Shown here piece by piece: positions 27,711-37,863 of a DNA stretch of 64,000 nucleotides. Below the pieces are notes generated by a model, which searched no databases, was not told the DNA's origin, and saw nothing but the letters and a program-made list of their open reading frames with translations. The position numbers and the translations under genes are program-made. How positions within the stretch are numbered: position 1 is the first letter of the stretch; each line of letters begins with the position of its first letter. Source of the DNA: JAWKOK01 sp963765875 (GTDB lineage: Bacteria; Chloroflexota; Anaerolineae; Caldilineales; Caldilineaceae); NCBI GenBank assembly GCA_963765875.1, contig CAVXYK010000004.1, positions 62,001 to 126,000 on the forward strand. The letters are read 5' to 3'.

Positions 27711-29258
27711 ATGCTGCTGACCAACCGCCGTCACCGACTGCTACACCTGGCCGTGGCCGGCATGGAGGTTGGTTGGATCGCGCCCTGGGCGTTGCTGATC
27801 ATTCGTTTCTGGCAACGCCGCTTGGCGGTGACACTGATCGAGGCGAGTGATGCGCTGGAGACGGTGGCGGCGCTGGACAACATCCAGTCCATGCCGCCAA
27901 TCGCATTCTACATCCTGCTCTTCGCACTCATGCTCTTCTACATGGTGGCTGCCGACATGTTGAACCAGCGGCAGATCGACTCGCCACAGCGTGAACTGAT
28001 CATATTGGCACTGGTTGTAGGGACGTCCTTGATCCTGGTCCGCACCCTCATCTATCCCACGGCGAGTCTCACAGATCGGCAATGGCTGGCCAATGTGACC
28101 GGCTCACTCTTCAACTTCACGGCAGGACGGCGGCCCGATCTGATCGTGTTGGCCATCAACGCCTTTCTCTGGTTTCGTGTGGCCGTCAACACGGATCGGG
28201 ATCTGACCTTCTTCGGTGTCGGATTGAGCTTCCGCCTGGGCTTGATCATCTGCGTGGTCGGCAGCGCCGTGCTCGCCGGCATCGAGACGCAAGCGCCTTC
28301 GGCCCCATTCGTCTTTTTTGCCCTCTTCCTCACCTTCGGCTTGACCGCCGTGGCGATCGCCCGGATCGACGAAAAGGCATACACGGTCGACGGCAGTCGA
28401 GGAACGCTGCTGCCATGGTCCAACGTGGCCCAGATTGTGCTGATTGCGGGCGTGATTCTGGGCGTCGGAGCACTTGCCGCCCGCGTCTATTCGCCGAACA
28501 ATATTCGGACCTTCCTGGGTTGGTTCTCCCCCCTCTGGAATCTGCTCTATTCGATCCTGGTAGGCATTCTCTATGGCGTTGTTTGGATACTGGCCCCGCT
28601 GCTTGAGGCGTTGATCCGCTTTCTCCAACGCCTGATGGCCGATCGGGACCCACAACAGATTGAGCCGCCCTCGGCCGGGGAACTGATTTCGATTGACGTT
28701 GCACCGGGCGATATCAACGAACTTCTCCAACGGTACACCTATGTGCGCTACGGCCTGGTGATACTGATGATTGCCCTCATTTTTGGTCTGATCTGGCTCT
28801 TTTTCATGCGCACGTCTCGCCGACGATTGATGGATGAGGCCGAGGAGGTCAGCAGTGAACGCGTCACCTTGGGCGGAGACCTGCTGGGCCGTGGGTTGGA
28901 CCGGCTGCGCAACCTTGTCGATCTGGTGCGCCGCTATGGCGTTGGCGCTCGACTCTTGGCCGCCATCTCGATCCAAAATATCTACGCCAACATGAGCCGT
29001 CTGGCAAGCCGGCGCGGCCATCCGCGGCCGGCCGCCCAGCCGCCCGATGACTATCTGCCTGCCTTGGCCGATGCCTTCCCAGGTCGAAACGAAGAGATCG
29101 AGCGCATCACGTCGGCCTACATGCGCGTCGAATACGGCGAGCGGACGCTTGAGGAAGATGAGCTGTCAGAACTGCGAAGAGATCTTCAGCGCCTGCAAGA
29201 GACGCCGGACAGCGGAGAGCAAACGTTGCCGAATGACAGCTCAGCGCCTGGCGCCTGA
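27711..29258 (+). CDS. Multi-TM protein with C-terminal DUF4129 domain
   Basis: A 515-aa protein. About eight hydrophobic segments lie in residues 15-290, a further TM near 345-365 (RYGLVILMIALIFGLIWLFF), then a cytoplasmic tail with the DUF4129-type helical segment ALADAFPGRNEEIERITSAY and VEYGERTLEEDELSELRRDL. In many bacteria the third gene of MoxR-DUF58 operons encodes a transglutaminase-DUF4129 fusion; here no transglutaminase (Cys-His-Asp) domain is seen, so this is a transglutaminase-less version. The ATG at 27711 follows the DUF58 stop by 1 nt, with AGGTGAGG upstream. Function unknown. Confidence 0.8.
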   Translation: MLLTNRRHRLLHLAVAGMEVGWIAPWALLIIRFWQRRLAVTLIEASDALETVAALDNIQSMPPIAFYILLFALMLFYMVAADMLNQRQIDSPQRELIILALVVGTSLILVRTLIYPTASLTDRQWLANVTGSLFNFTAGRRPDLIVLAINAFLWFRVAVNTDRDLTFFGVGLSFRLGLIICVVGSAVLAGIETQAPSAPFVFFALFLTFGLTAVAIARIDEKAYTVDGSRGTLLPWSNVAQIVLIAGVILGVGALAARVYSPNNIRTFLGWFSPLWNLLYSILVGILYGVVWILAPLLEALIRFLQRLMADRDPQQIEPPSAGELISIDVAPGDINELLQRYTYVRYGLVILMIALIFGLIWLFFMRTSRRRLMDEAEEVSSERVTLGGDLLGRGLDRLRNLVDLVRRYGVGARLLAAISIQNIYANMSRLASRRGHPRPAAQPPDDYLPALADAFPGRNEEIERITSAYMRVEYGERTLEEDELSELRRDLQRLQETPDSGEQTLPNDSSAPGA

Positions 29259-30280
29259 GGGTGCATTGCCCGGAAAACCAGCAAAGCATCGGTTCAACAG
29301 GCCTAGACCTCCGGGAGGTGTCCCAGGAACCTTTGCCCTGAATGCCATTTGTGGACACCTCCCGGAGGTCGGGTTGTGGACCCATGCGCATCGAGCCAAG
29401 GATCATGTTAAACCCGCCACTGGTTCAAACCGGCGTGCAGCAACGGCTGAAGCCGGCTGCTAACAGCGAAAAGCGCCCTCAGGCGCTAGAGCTCAGCCGC
29501 TGAGGCGGCTTTTCGCTGTTAGCGGCGGGATTTATCCCTGCCGAAACCGACGACAACGCGAGACGCAACGCATAGCTTGATGCGCATGGGTTGAGCACCC
29601 CACAATTGTTCAGAGATCCAGAAATGGTTCTCCCAGAGTCCCCGGGGCATCTTTTTCTCTGGAACGGCCTTAGCTCTCGGCAATCATTCCGAGTCTGGCC
29701 CGCCAACAGGCTCAAGCACGGTGAGGCCCAATGGTCTGGAAGGCCTCCGAGCCGGAGTATGATTCAATCTCACCGGCCGAACATGATATACTTCATGGCG
29801 TACCCCATGTTGACGTAGGCTGAGGATTATGGACCACTTGCTTTGCAGACGGTCCGTCGAGCGTCAGTCAATAATCAGATTCAGTGCTTCACGATTTATC
29901 ATTCTGAGTACCCGACGAAGCGGGGCCTCACAACAACCAGAAGAAACAGGGTGCGCTCAGAGTGAGTCTGTCATCCCTTCGGCTGCGCTCAGGACAGGTC
30001 TGAGCAAGTCAATGTGAGCAGAACGTCGACGATAAGTGACCAGCGAAGAATCTGGACAACAATGTCAAGACCCTTCTTTGGCCTCTTGAGCGCCCCGATC
30101 TTTCACCGGTTACCCAATCAGGCCTGCCCTGAGCTTGCCGAAGGGGTGACAATCCATCTTCTGCCGCGACAGAGCATGTTTCTTAGATGCAGATTTACAG
30201 AAACCCTTCACTCCGGCAAATGACCAGCGATGAATCTTGTGTTGCTTGAATTCGTGAACTACTGAGATAGGAGTTTTTCG
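29259..30280. repeat. 1-kb intergenic block of dispersed repeats
   Basis: No gene. From left: a hairpin with 18-bp arms GACCTCCGGGAGGTGTCC (29307-29324, 29354-29371; relative at 52308-52370), family B copy 3 (29440-29550), the phrase TTCTCCCAGAGTCCCCGGGG (29628-29663; relative at 31724-31823), and ACCCGACGAAGCGGGG... text (29909-29990; reverse copy at about 31850-31960). AACAGGGTGCGCTCAGAGTG occurs in the last of these. The gdhA promoter must lie near 30200-30270 but is not obvious. Confidence 0.6.
29440..29550 (+). repeat. Dispersed hairpin-cluster repeat, family B, copy 3
   Basis: CAACGGCTGAAGCCGGCTGC, then GCGCCCTCAGGCGC, CCGCTGAGGCGGC, TTTCGCTGTTAGCGGCGGG and TTTATCCCTGCC. Same order as the copy at 8321-8440. 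Confidence 0.75.
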
Positions 30281-31701
30281 ATGGCGAAAAACCGTAGTGG
30301 CCGCCAACGTAGGCCGGCCGAATCCATGGTAGACGAAGCGACCACACCCACCGCCACCCCCAACAGCGATGGAATCCCCTCCTCTCCGCAGGACAGCACT
30401 CGTGCTGTTGACCCCCATCATCCATCCGGCGCTCTGCCCGACGATCCGATCATCCAACATCAAAGCGCCTATTCCGTCGCACAGTCCCAGTTGGACAGCG
30501 CAGCAGATTTCATGGGACTGGAAGAGGATATCCGCTGCTATCTGCGTTCTCCACAACGTGAGATGATCGTCCACTTCCCCGTACGGATGGACGATGGTCG
30601 CATGCGTATGTTCACCGGCTTCCGGGTCCACCACAACACGACCAAGGGGCCGACCAAGGGCGGCATCCGCTACCACCCCGCAGTCACGCTCGATGAATGC
30701 CGTGCGCTGGCCATGTGGATGACGTGGAAGTGTTCGTTGATGAACCTGCCTTACGGCGGTGCAAAAGGCGGGGTCATCGTCGATCCGAAGGAATTGAGCA
30801 TGGCCGAGCTGGAGCGATTGACTCGGCGCTACACGACTGAGATCAGTCTCTTCATCGGGCCTGAACGAGATATCCCGGCGCCCGACGTCGGCACGAACGC
30901 GCAGGTCATGGCCTGGATGATGGACACCTACTCCATGCACAAGGGGCATTCGATTCCAGCAGTCGTCACAGGCAAGCCCGTTAACGTGGGCGGCACGGCC
31001 GGTCGCGAATATGCCACCGGCCTTGGCATCACCTACATCACCCGCGCCGTGATGAAGCAACGATTGGGCGCGGTCTAGATGATGTGACAGTCGCCGTTCA
31101 AGGCTTTGGCAATGTGGGTAGTTGGACCGCACGGACCATGCACGAGCGAGGCGCACGAATCGTCGCCATCAGTGATATGCATGGCGGTATCTACACGCCC
31201 CACGGGCTGGATCTGCGCCAACTGCTGCGCCATACCGAGGAGACCGGTACCGTCGTCGGCTTTCCCGGAGCCGACACCCTCACAAACGAGGAATTGCTGG
31301 AACTGGATGTCGACGTACTCGTGCCCGCTGCACTGGAAGGCCAGATCACAAGCGAGAATGCGTCGCGCATTCGTGCCAGCCTTGTGGCCGAAGGCGCCAA
31401 TGGCCCTGTCACGCCCGAAGCCGAAGCCATTATGCTTGATGCCGGCGTTGAGATCATTCCGGACGTCATCTGCAATGCAGGCGGCGTGATCGTTAGTTAC
31501 TTCGAATGGGTCCAGGGGCTTCAGTCCTACTTCTGGGACGAAGGTGCGGTGCGACGCAACATGGAGAAGACGCTGATCGATAATCTCGATGAGGTGATTG
31601 GCGTGACGATGCGCAAGCGATGCAATCTGCGTATCGCGGCCTACAGTCTGGCCATCGAACGCATCGTTGATGCCGTGCGTCATCGCGGGTTCTATCCTTA
31701 A
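30281..31701 (+). CDS. gdhA: Glutamate dehydrogenase (Glu/Leu/Phe/Val family), frame-broken
   Basis: A ~60-residue low-complexity N-terminal extension precedes the catalytic domain with KGPTKGGIRYHP and the catalytic Lys in NLPYGGAKGGVIVDP (Lys about 162), then APDVGTNAQVMAWMMDTYS. The NAD(P) domain follows: VAVQGFGNVGSWTARTM, LVAEGANGPVTPEAEAIM and IPDVICNAGGVIVSYFEWVQ. The frame breaks at about 31072: GGCGCGGTCTAG needs one more G to read GAGLDDVTVAVQ. That is a one-base loss in a G run, typical of a sequencing error. It interconverts glutamate and 2-oxoglutarate plus ammonia; coenzyme preference is unknown. The gene stands alone between repeat blocks. Confidence 0.9.
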
Positions 31702-32206
31702 GTCTGATCGCGGGGATGACCGAATTCTCCCAGAGTCCCCGGCACGGCCCACAAGAGGATCTCCGGACCAGATCTCAACTGGGCCGTGCCGGGGACTTGT
31801 ACCGGGGCATCTTTTTCTCTGGACGGTCCAAGAAACAAGCCCAATTGCGGCAAGAGATACTGTGTCACCCCTTCGGCGATCTCACTCTGAGCGCACCCCG
31901 TTTCTTGTCGTTGTTGCGAAGCTCCGCGTCGTCGGGCACTCAGACTGACCCATCGTGAAGCACTGAAGACTCCACTACAAAAGCGGAAATTTGCCACAGA
32001 TAGCCACAGATAGCCACAGATAATGAACTGATTCTCACAGATGTTCACCAGGTGTCCAGAGTAATCCCGGTACCATCTGTGTTTTATCCCTTTTTTATCT
32101 GTGTAAATCTGTGGCGAAAAAGGCTCTTTGCAGTGGAGTCACTGATTATTGGTTTTCTCCCTGGATCGCCTTGAAACCGGCGATCCAGGGAGTGGCGTGC
32201 GGTTTC
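31702..32206. repeat. Intergenic repeats downstream of gdhA
   Basis: No gene. It holds the phrase repeated at 29628, here split by a hairpin with 17-bp arms GTCCCCGGCACGGCCCA (31735-31751, 31780-31796). Next are the reverse copy of the 29909 repeat, a CCACAGATAG tandem (31990-32025) with CTCTTTGCAGTGGAGTCAC at its end, and a 14-bp hairpin CTCCCTGGATCGCC (32157-32170, 32179-32192) just past the end of the leftward propeller gene. Confidence 0.6.
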
Positions 32207-35200
32207 TTACTGAGCACGAACCGGTACGTTGAAGTGAATCGGCAAGTAGTACAGGTCCTGCTCAGCCGTGAATGTCGCCGAACAGTTCGTGGCAACATCC
32301 ACACTCACCTCGCCGTCGGCGCAGTCGGCGTCGCCGCTCCAGCCGCTGAAGACGAAGCCGGCGGCAGGCGTGGCCGTCAGGGTCACCTGCGTGCCCTGTG
32401 CGAAGGCCGCGCTGCACGTCGGAGCCACAGTCGATGCCGGCCGGGTTGCTGGTGATTGTGCCGTCGCCGGTCGCGGTCACCGTCAGGGTCTGGGCCCCGC
32501 GTGTATTGGCGAACGTACAGATGACGTCGCCAGTTGGGCATGGTCAGGCTGCCGATGGTTGTGGCGCCGGACGGGCCCGCCGTTGTCGCAGACATAGGTC
32601 GTGGCGTAGTTGGCCAGATCCGTGTCCGTGCCCGCGAGCTCGCCAAAGGTGGCGACCGTCCCGAACTCAACGGTGGCGCTACTGCTTGCGCCATCGCCCG
32701 CCTCAGGGCCGGTCGTGCCATTGGCATCCATGACAAACTTGCCGCCGTCGGTGGCCGGGGCCAGGGCCTTGACCACCGTCAACGTGTGCTGGGAGCGAAC
32801 GAAGTTGGCCGAACAGCTCGTGGCAACATTCAACACTCACCTCGCCGTCGGCGCAGTCGGCGTCGCCGCTCCAGCCGCTGAAGACGAAGCCGGCGGCAGG
32901 CGTGGCCGTCAGGGTCACCTGCGTGCCCTGTGCGAAGGCTGCGCTGCACGTGGAGCCACAGTCGATGCCGGCCGGGTTGCTGGTGATTGTGCCTTCGCCG
33001 GTGGCGGTCACCGTCAGGGTCTGGGCCCCGCGTGTATTGGTGAAGGTACAGTTGACGTCGCCGTCGGGCATGGTCAGGCTGCCGCTGGTTGCGGCGCCGG
33101 AGGGGCCGCCGTTGTCACAGACTTAGGTCGTGGCGTAGTTGGCCAGATCCGTAGCCGTTCCCGCGGTCTCGGTGAAGTAGGCGGTTGCGCCCACATCCAC
33201 GGTCGTCGTGACCGTGGCCCCGTGACCGGCTTCCAACCCGGAAACGCCATCGGCCTGCATGATAAAGCGGCCGGCATCCGCTGTTGGGTCCAGCGCTTTG
33301 ATCACGGTCAGGGTTGCCGTTTTGCGCGTGTTGGTGAAGGTGCAGCGCACCGCCACATTGACGCCCACATCGATGTCAGCGATGACCGTGCCGCTGCCGG
33401 ATGGACCGGCCGCGCCGTTGACGGTGCAGGCATAGATGCTGTTGTAGTTGGCCAGATCGGTGTCGAGACCGGCCGTCTCGGTGATGGTGTAGGTGCCCGA
33501 GATGACCTCGCGCACGCCGGTCGTGTCGTCACCGCTGAGGGTGTCGGCGAAGGACGTGGCGCCGCTGACCTCGATGGCCCAATAGGTCGTGGGGTCGTCG
33601 GGATCCACATCTTTCAGCACCTCCAGCATGCCGGTATTATCCCAGCGGGCAATTCTGGAGGAGGGTTTCGCCCCGGCGATGGTGAACTCGCCCCCGGCAT
33701 AGAGGTTGCCGCTGCCGTCAAACGCCAGGGCATTGACATTGACAAAGCCATTCGTGCCGCTGCCCAGGGCGGACCAGCTGCTGCCATCCCATTTGGCGAC
33801 GTTGTTGGCCGCCACGCCCCCGGCGGTGGAGAAGAAGCCCCCGGCATAGAGGTTGCCGCTGCCGTCAAACGCCGGGGCATTGACAAAGCCATTCGTGCCG
33901 CTGCCCAGGGCGGACCAGCTGCTGCCATCCCATTTGGCGACGTTGCTGGCCGGATTGCCCCCGGCGGTGGAGAAGCTGCCCCCGGCATAGACGTTGCCGT
34001 TGCCGTCAACCGCCAGGGCATTGACAGGGTTGTCCATGCCGCCGCCCAGGGCGGACCAGCTGCTGCCGTCCCATTTGGCGACTCTGCTGGCCGCCACGCC
34101 CCCGGCGGTGGAGAATCGGCCCCCGGCATAGAGGTTGCCGCTGCCGTCAACCGCCAGGGCATTGACATCGTTGTCTATGCCGCTGCCCAGGGCGGACCAG
34201 GTGCTGCCATCTCACTTGGCGACGTTGTTGGCCGCAACGCCCCCGGCGGTGGAGAAGAAGCCCCCGGCATTGAGGGTGCCGCTGCCGTCAACCGCCAGGG
34301 CACGGACAGAGCCGTCCATGCCGCTGCCCAGGGCGGACCAGCTGCTGCCGTCCCATTTGGCGACGCCGCTGGCCGTCACGCCCCCGGCGGCGGTGAACCG
34401 GCCCCCGGCATAGAGGGTGCCAGTGCCGTCAACCGCCAGGGCATTGACACTGCCGTCCATGCCGCTGCCCAGGGCGGACCAGCTGCTGGTGCCGACATCC
34501 CATTTGGCGACTTTGCTGGCCGCCACGCCCCCGGCGGTGGAGAAGCTGCCCCCGGCATAGAGGATGCCGTTGCCGTCAACCGCCAGGGCAACGACATGGC
34601 CGTCCATGCCGTCGCCCAGGGCGGACCAGCTGCTGCCGTCCCATGTGGCGACTCTGTTGGCCGCACACGCCCCCGGCGGTGGTGAATTGGCCCCCGGCAT
34701 AGAGGTTGCCGCTGCCGTCAACCGCCAGGGCACGGACTTAAGCCGTTCATGCCGGTGCCCAGAGCAGACCAGGTGCTGCCATCCCATTTGGCGACTTCTG
34801 TTGGCCGCACCACCCCCGGCGGTGGTGAATTGGCCCCCGGCATAGAGGGTGCCGCTGCCGTCAACCGCCAGGGCACGTGACATTGAAAGTTCACGCCGCT
34901 GCCCAGGGCGGACCAGCTGCTGGTGCCGACATCCCATTTGGCGACTTTGCTGGCCGCAGCGCCCCCGGCGGTGGTGAAGTTGCCCCCGGCATAGAGGGTG
35001 CCGCTGCCGTCAACCGCCAGGGCATTGACAGGGTTGTTCATGCCGCTGCCCTGGGCGGACCAGCTGCTGCCGTCCCATTTGGCGACTCTGCTGGCCGCCA
35101 CGCCCCCGGCGGTGAAGAACTCGCCCCCCGCATAGAGGGTGCCCCTGCCGTCAACCGCCAGGGCATTGACAATGCCGTTCATGCCGCTGCCCAGGGCGGA

Positions 35201-35474
35201 CCAGCTGCTGCCATTCCACATGGCGACATTGTTGGCCGCAACATCCCCGGCGGCGGTGAATTTGCTCCCGACATAGAGGTTGCCGCTGCCGTCAAACGCC
35301 AGGGCACGGACCTCGCCGTTCAACCCGTTCAGGAAGAACTGATCATCCCATTGGCTCGTCTCCCGGCGCGGCACTGGCCGGCGCCCACATCAAAAAGAGG
35401 GCCAACAGGCCGAAAATGAGGGCAATGGCTCCCTGGCCGGTTATTGCGATCACCTGACTTCGTATGGATTGCAT
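32207..35474 (-). CDS. Secreted beta-propeller-like repeat protein, frame-broken
   Basis: The ATG at 35474 opens a signal peptide (IALIFGLLALFLMWAPASAA). After a frame break near 35370 come about twelve ~48-aa units of the pattern VNALAVDGSGTLYAGG.F then TAGGVAA..VAKWDG and SSWSALGSGM, as in propeller or galactose-oxidase-like proteins. Next is a region of prealbumin-like modules (TYTITETAGLDTDLANY, NCTFTNTR, TLTVIKAL), then GTITSNPAGIDCGSTCSAAF and PAAGFVFSGWSGDADC units. It ends DLYYLPIHFNVPVRAQ. At least six frame breaks interrupt it, including near 34890, 34735, 34670, 34210 and 33125. It is probably a surface or exported protein of about 1,080 aa; its ligand is unknown. Tandem DNA repeats may also cause assembly error. 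Confidence 0.75.
33650..35330 (-). repeat. Twelve tandem ~141-150 bp repeat units in the propeller gene
   Basis: The block GGCGGACCAGCTGCTG...GCCCCCGGCATAGAGG...GCCGTCAACCGCCAGGGCA recurs twelve times with an average period of about 142 bp and very high nucleotide identity. Some units insert 6-9 bp, giving VGTSSW instead of GSSW. Confidence 0.85.
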
Positions 35475-36446
35475 GAAACGCCTTTCAGGCCTGTAGAGGC
35501 CGGGATCTGGGGCCGATGGTGAGCTGTGCCCGGTCGAATTTTCTGGTGCTGTGGTAAGTGGATGATTGTCTCTTCAGATCGGCGCAAGCATCCCAATGGG
35601 AGGTCGCGACGAAAGTCGTCGCGGAGCCACTGGAAAACGACCACATGGCGGATTCGAGAAAAAGATTCGAGAAACGGAGCGGGACGTCAGACACGATGCC
35701 TCCAAGTGGATGGGCAATCTGGATCAGGGTTGGCGTCAGAACGGCGAGGCATTGATGAACGGAGACGAGGCTGCGTACGATGGCCGATGTCGGGCCGGCA
35801 GAGCTAGGCTTGGGTCAACAGCGCCAAGCAATCAAAAATTTCGGCAATAGTAACACAGGCAATTTTGCATCGGCAAACCAGATGGGCTCAACCGGATCTT
35901 AGGGGGTTGACATGTTCGACATCGGTTGAAATCGGCGGTGTCAACCCCCTGAGATCCCAAAGAGCCACCAAATGGGCGGAACGGGTGCGCCCCAGATTGT
36001 TGTGTGGCCGATCCAGGTGGTTCGCAAAGCGGAACTGTTGAAGATGGGTGTGTTGAAGGCGGGTGTGTTGAAGATGAGGACGAGAGTGCGTCCAGAGGGC
36101 CCCGGCGGGAACGTGCGAAGGGGCAGATCCGATCTTCGCTCTGCGGGGAGCATCACTTGCGTCAACCGGTTTTTCCAACGCCCCTTCACCAAACGCATCA
36201 TACGCACGTCAGAATGAAAACTTCGGTTTGGGCGTCCGATAGCTCCGATAGCGTTGACGGCCACGAACTGTCATTCCGACCGGAGGGAGGAATCTTAAGG
36301 TGGGCCACGCTGAGATTCCTCCCTCCGGTCGGAATGACAATAGACGTCGGTCCTGCGAAACTGCACGTTTCACACTACTTTGAGTTTAGTTTGGCCAACG
36401 TCAGTGATTTCCGACGCACCCGAGTTCTTAGTATAATGCGGAGATT
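35475..36446. other. Intergenic region with three structured elements
   Basis: No gene. It contains a 19-bp hairpin with one mismatch (GGATCTTAGGGGGTTGACA, 35894-35912 with 35939-35957), a threefold GGTGTGTTGAAG run near 36040-36080, and a perfect 27-bp-arm inverted repeat (36269-36295 with 36313-36339; core TTCCGACCGGAGGGAGGAAT). A good -10, TATAAT at 36432-36437, precedes the next gene. Confidence 0.6.
36432..36437 (+). promoter_or_regulatory. -10 element close to the flippase-like start
   Basis: A consensus TATAAT ends 9 nt before the ATG at 36447, so transcription would begin only a few bases upstream, giving a leaderless or very short leader. The -35 is poor (TTCCGA at 17-bp spacing). 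Confidence 0.4.
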
Positions 36447-37474
36447 ATGAGTAAGGACCTTAGCCGTAAGATCATCTATTCGCTCGTCGTCGCGCTGCTC
36501 ATCTATGTGGGCCTGGCGCTGTGGAGCGATCTGGCAGGACCTGGCGCAGGCGCTGATCGACTTTCCCTGGCAGTGGATGCCCGCGGTCGTCGGGCTGACG
36601 CTGCTCAGCTATACGGCGCGCCTCTTCAAGTGGCAGTGGTACCTGAAGGTGGTCGGGGTACAGATCTCACGCTTCGACAGCGCACGCATCTTCGGCGTGG
36701 GCATGTTGATGGTCATGACGCCGGGCAAGGCGGGCGAGTTTCTCAAGAGCTACATGGTCAAGAACGTGACCGGCACGCCCATGAGCGTGACTGCGCCGGT
36801 GATTTTGGCCGAGCGCATGACCGACGGCATGGCCATGCTCGTGCTGGCCGGGGCCGGGCTCTTCGCCTTCCCGGACCCCACGGCCCGCTCCATTGCGGCA
36901 ACGGTCTTCTTCAGCTTCGTTGCCATCGTCGTCGTCGTACAGATCCGCCCGCTGGCGCTCTGGTGTCTCGGCGTGGCCGAACACATTCCGGTGGTCAAGC
37001 GCTTCGCCCACAACCTGCACACCCTTTACGAGAGTTCCTACATCATCTTCAAGCCGGGCAATCTCATGGTCTCGCTGACCATCGGCGTCTTCAGTTGGGG
37101 CTGTGTGGGATTGGCCTACTACATCGTCCTGGTCGGCTTCGGCGCACCGCCGGGGCCGCAGACGGTGCTGGTCGCCATCTTTATCTTCAACATCAGCACG
37201 GTCATCGGCGCAGTCTTTGCCATGCCCGGCGGCCTGGGCGGCGTCGAGGGCAGCATGGTGGCGCTCAGCATGCGCATCCTCGGCCTGACGCAGCGCCACC
37301 GCCACGGCCGCCGCGCTGCTCACCCGCTTCTGCACATTGTGGATGGGCGTGGGCATTGGCGTGGTCAGCTTCCTGCTCTGGCCGGAGCTGCTGGCCGGAT
37401 CGGAGCAGGCAGAGAAGGAGCGAGCCGCAGCCAAAGAGCAGGCCGCAATTCCATCGACCAACTCGGTTGAATAG
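36447..37474 (+). CDS. Flippase-like / lysylphosphatidylglycerol synthase TM-region protein, frame-broken
   Basis: The start MSKDLSRKIIYSLVVALLIY is in one frame to about 36535. The core is in another: LTLLSYTARLFKWQWYLKVV, FGVGMLMVMTPGKAGEFLKS, VTAPVILAERMTDGMAMLVL and FAMPGGLGGVEGSMVALSMR. After a second break near 37290 the C-terminus (AALLTRFCTLWMGVGIGVVS, FLLWPEL) returns to the first frame and ends at 37474. The TPGKAGEF and ERMTDG motifs and about eight TM helices typify the UPF0104/AglD-like family, whose members move lipid-linked sugars or synthesise aminoacyl lipids. Specific function is unknown. Confidence 0.78.
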
Positions 37475-37475
37475 T

Positions 37476-37825
37476 TTGGGGTGTGTTGGCGCTTTGCGCC
37501 TGCTTCGCAAACAAAACGGGGTGATCGCGTACTTCTATGTAGGGACATGGCATTCCGCACAGACCCGTTGTTGACGGAGACCGTTTCGACCTTCAGAACC
37601 ACAGCCGCCAACCATCCGGTGGCTAGGAATGCCTTGTCCGTGCCTGACATCGCAGTAGGTCTCAGACGGACAAGGCATTCCTAGTCTCATTTTCAACATG
37701 CGGATGATGCTTCTCGATTTGGAATCGCCCAATCAGAGTTCGACCTGGCGGGGAATGCCATGTCCCTACGGGTCTCAACTCGTTCTGTTTGCACAGCAGG
37801 CGCTTTTCGCCAACACACCCTATCG
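37476..37825. repeat. Nested-palindrome dispersed repeat, family A, copy 2
   Basis: Same architecture as 4312-4635: outer arms GGGGTGTGTTGGCG / CGCCAACACACCC, an inner pair GTAGGGACATGGCATTCC / GGGAATGCCATGTCCCTAC, and a central perfect 18-bp hairpin (37623-37640 with 37667-37684, CTAGGAATGCCTTGTCCG). The loop differs from copy 1. It starts right after a stop codon. Confidence 0.78.
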
Positions 37826-37863
37826 ATGGTTCATGAACGGGACGCCCTTTTTGGTTGACATGT

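Noticed and set aside
31990..32025. Direct repeats as a CRISPR or iteron origin
   Set aside because: CCACAGATAG units belong to a dispersed natural-repeat family that recurs elsewhere; no replication genes are near.
32610..34685. 691-codon rightward open frame opposite the propeller gene
   Set aside because: It is the antisense of near-identical DNA repeats and yields only repetitive GGP/AAA text; the opposite strand gives clear propeller and signal-peptide sequence.
36667..37650. 327-codon leftward frame rich in His and Asp
   Set aside because: Antisense of the flippase-like gene; composition is typical of a reverse-complement shadow.
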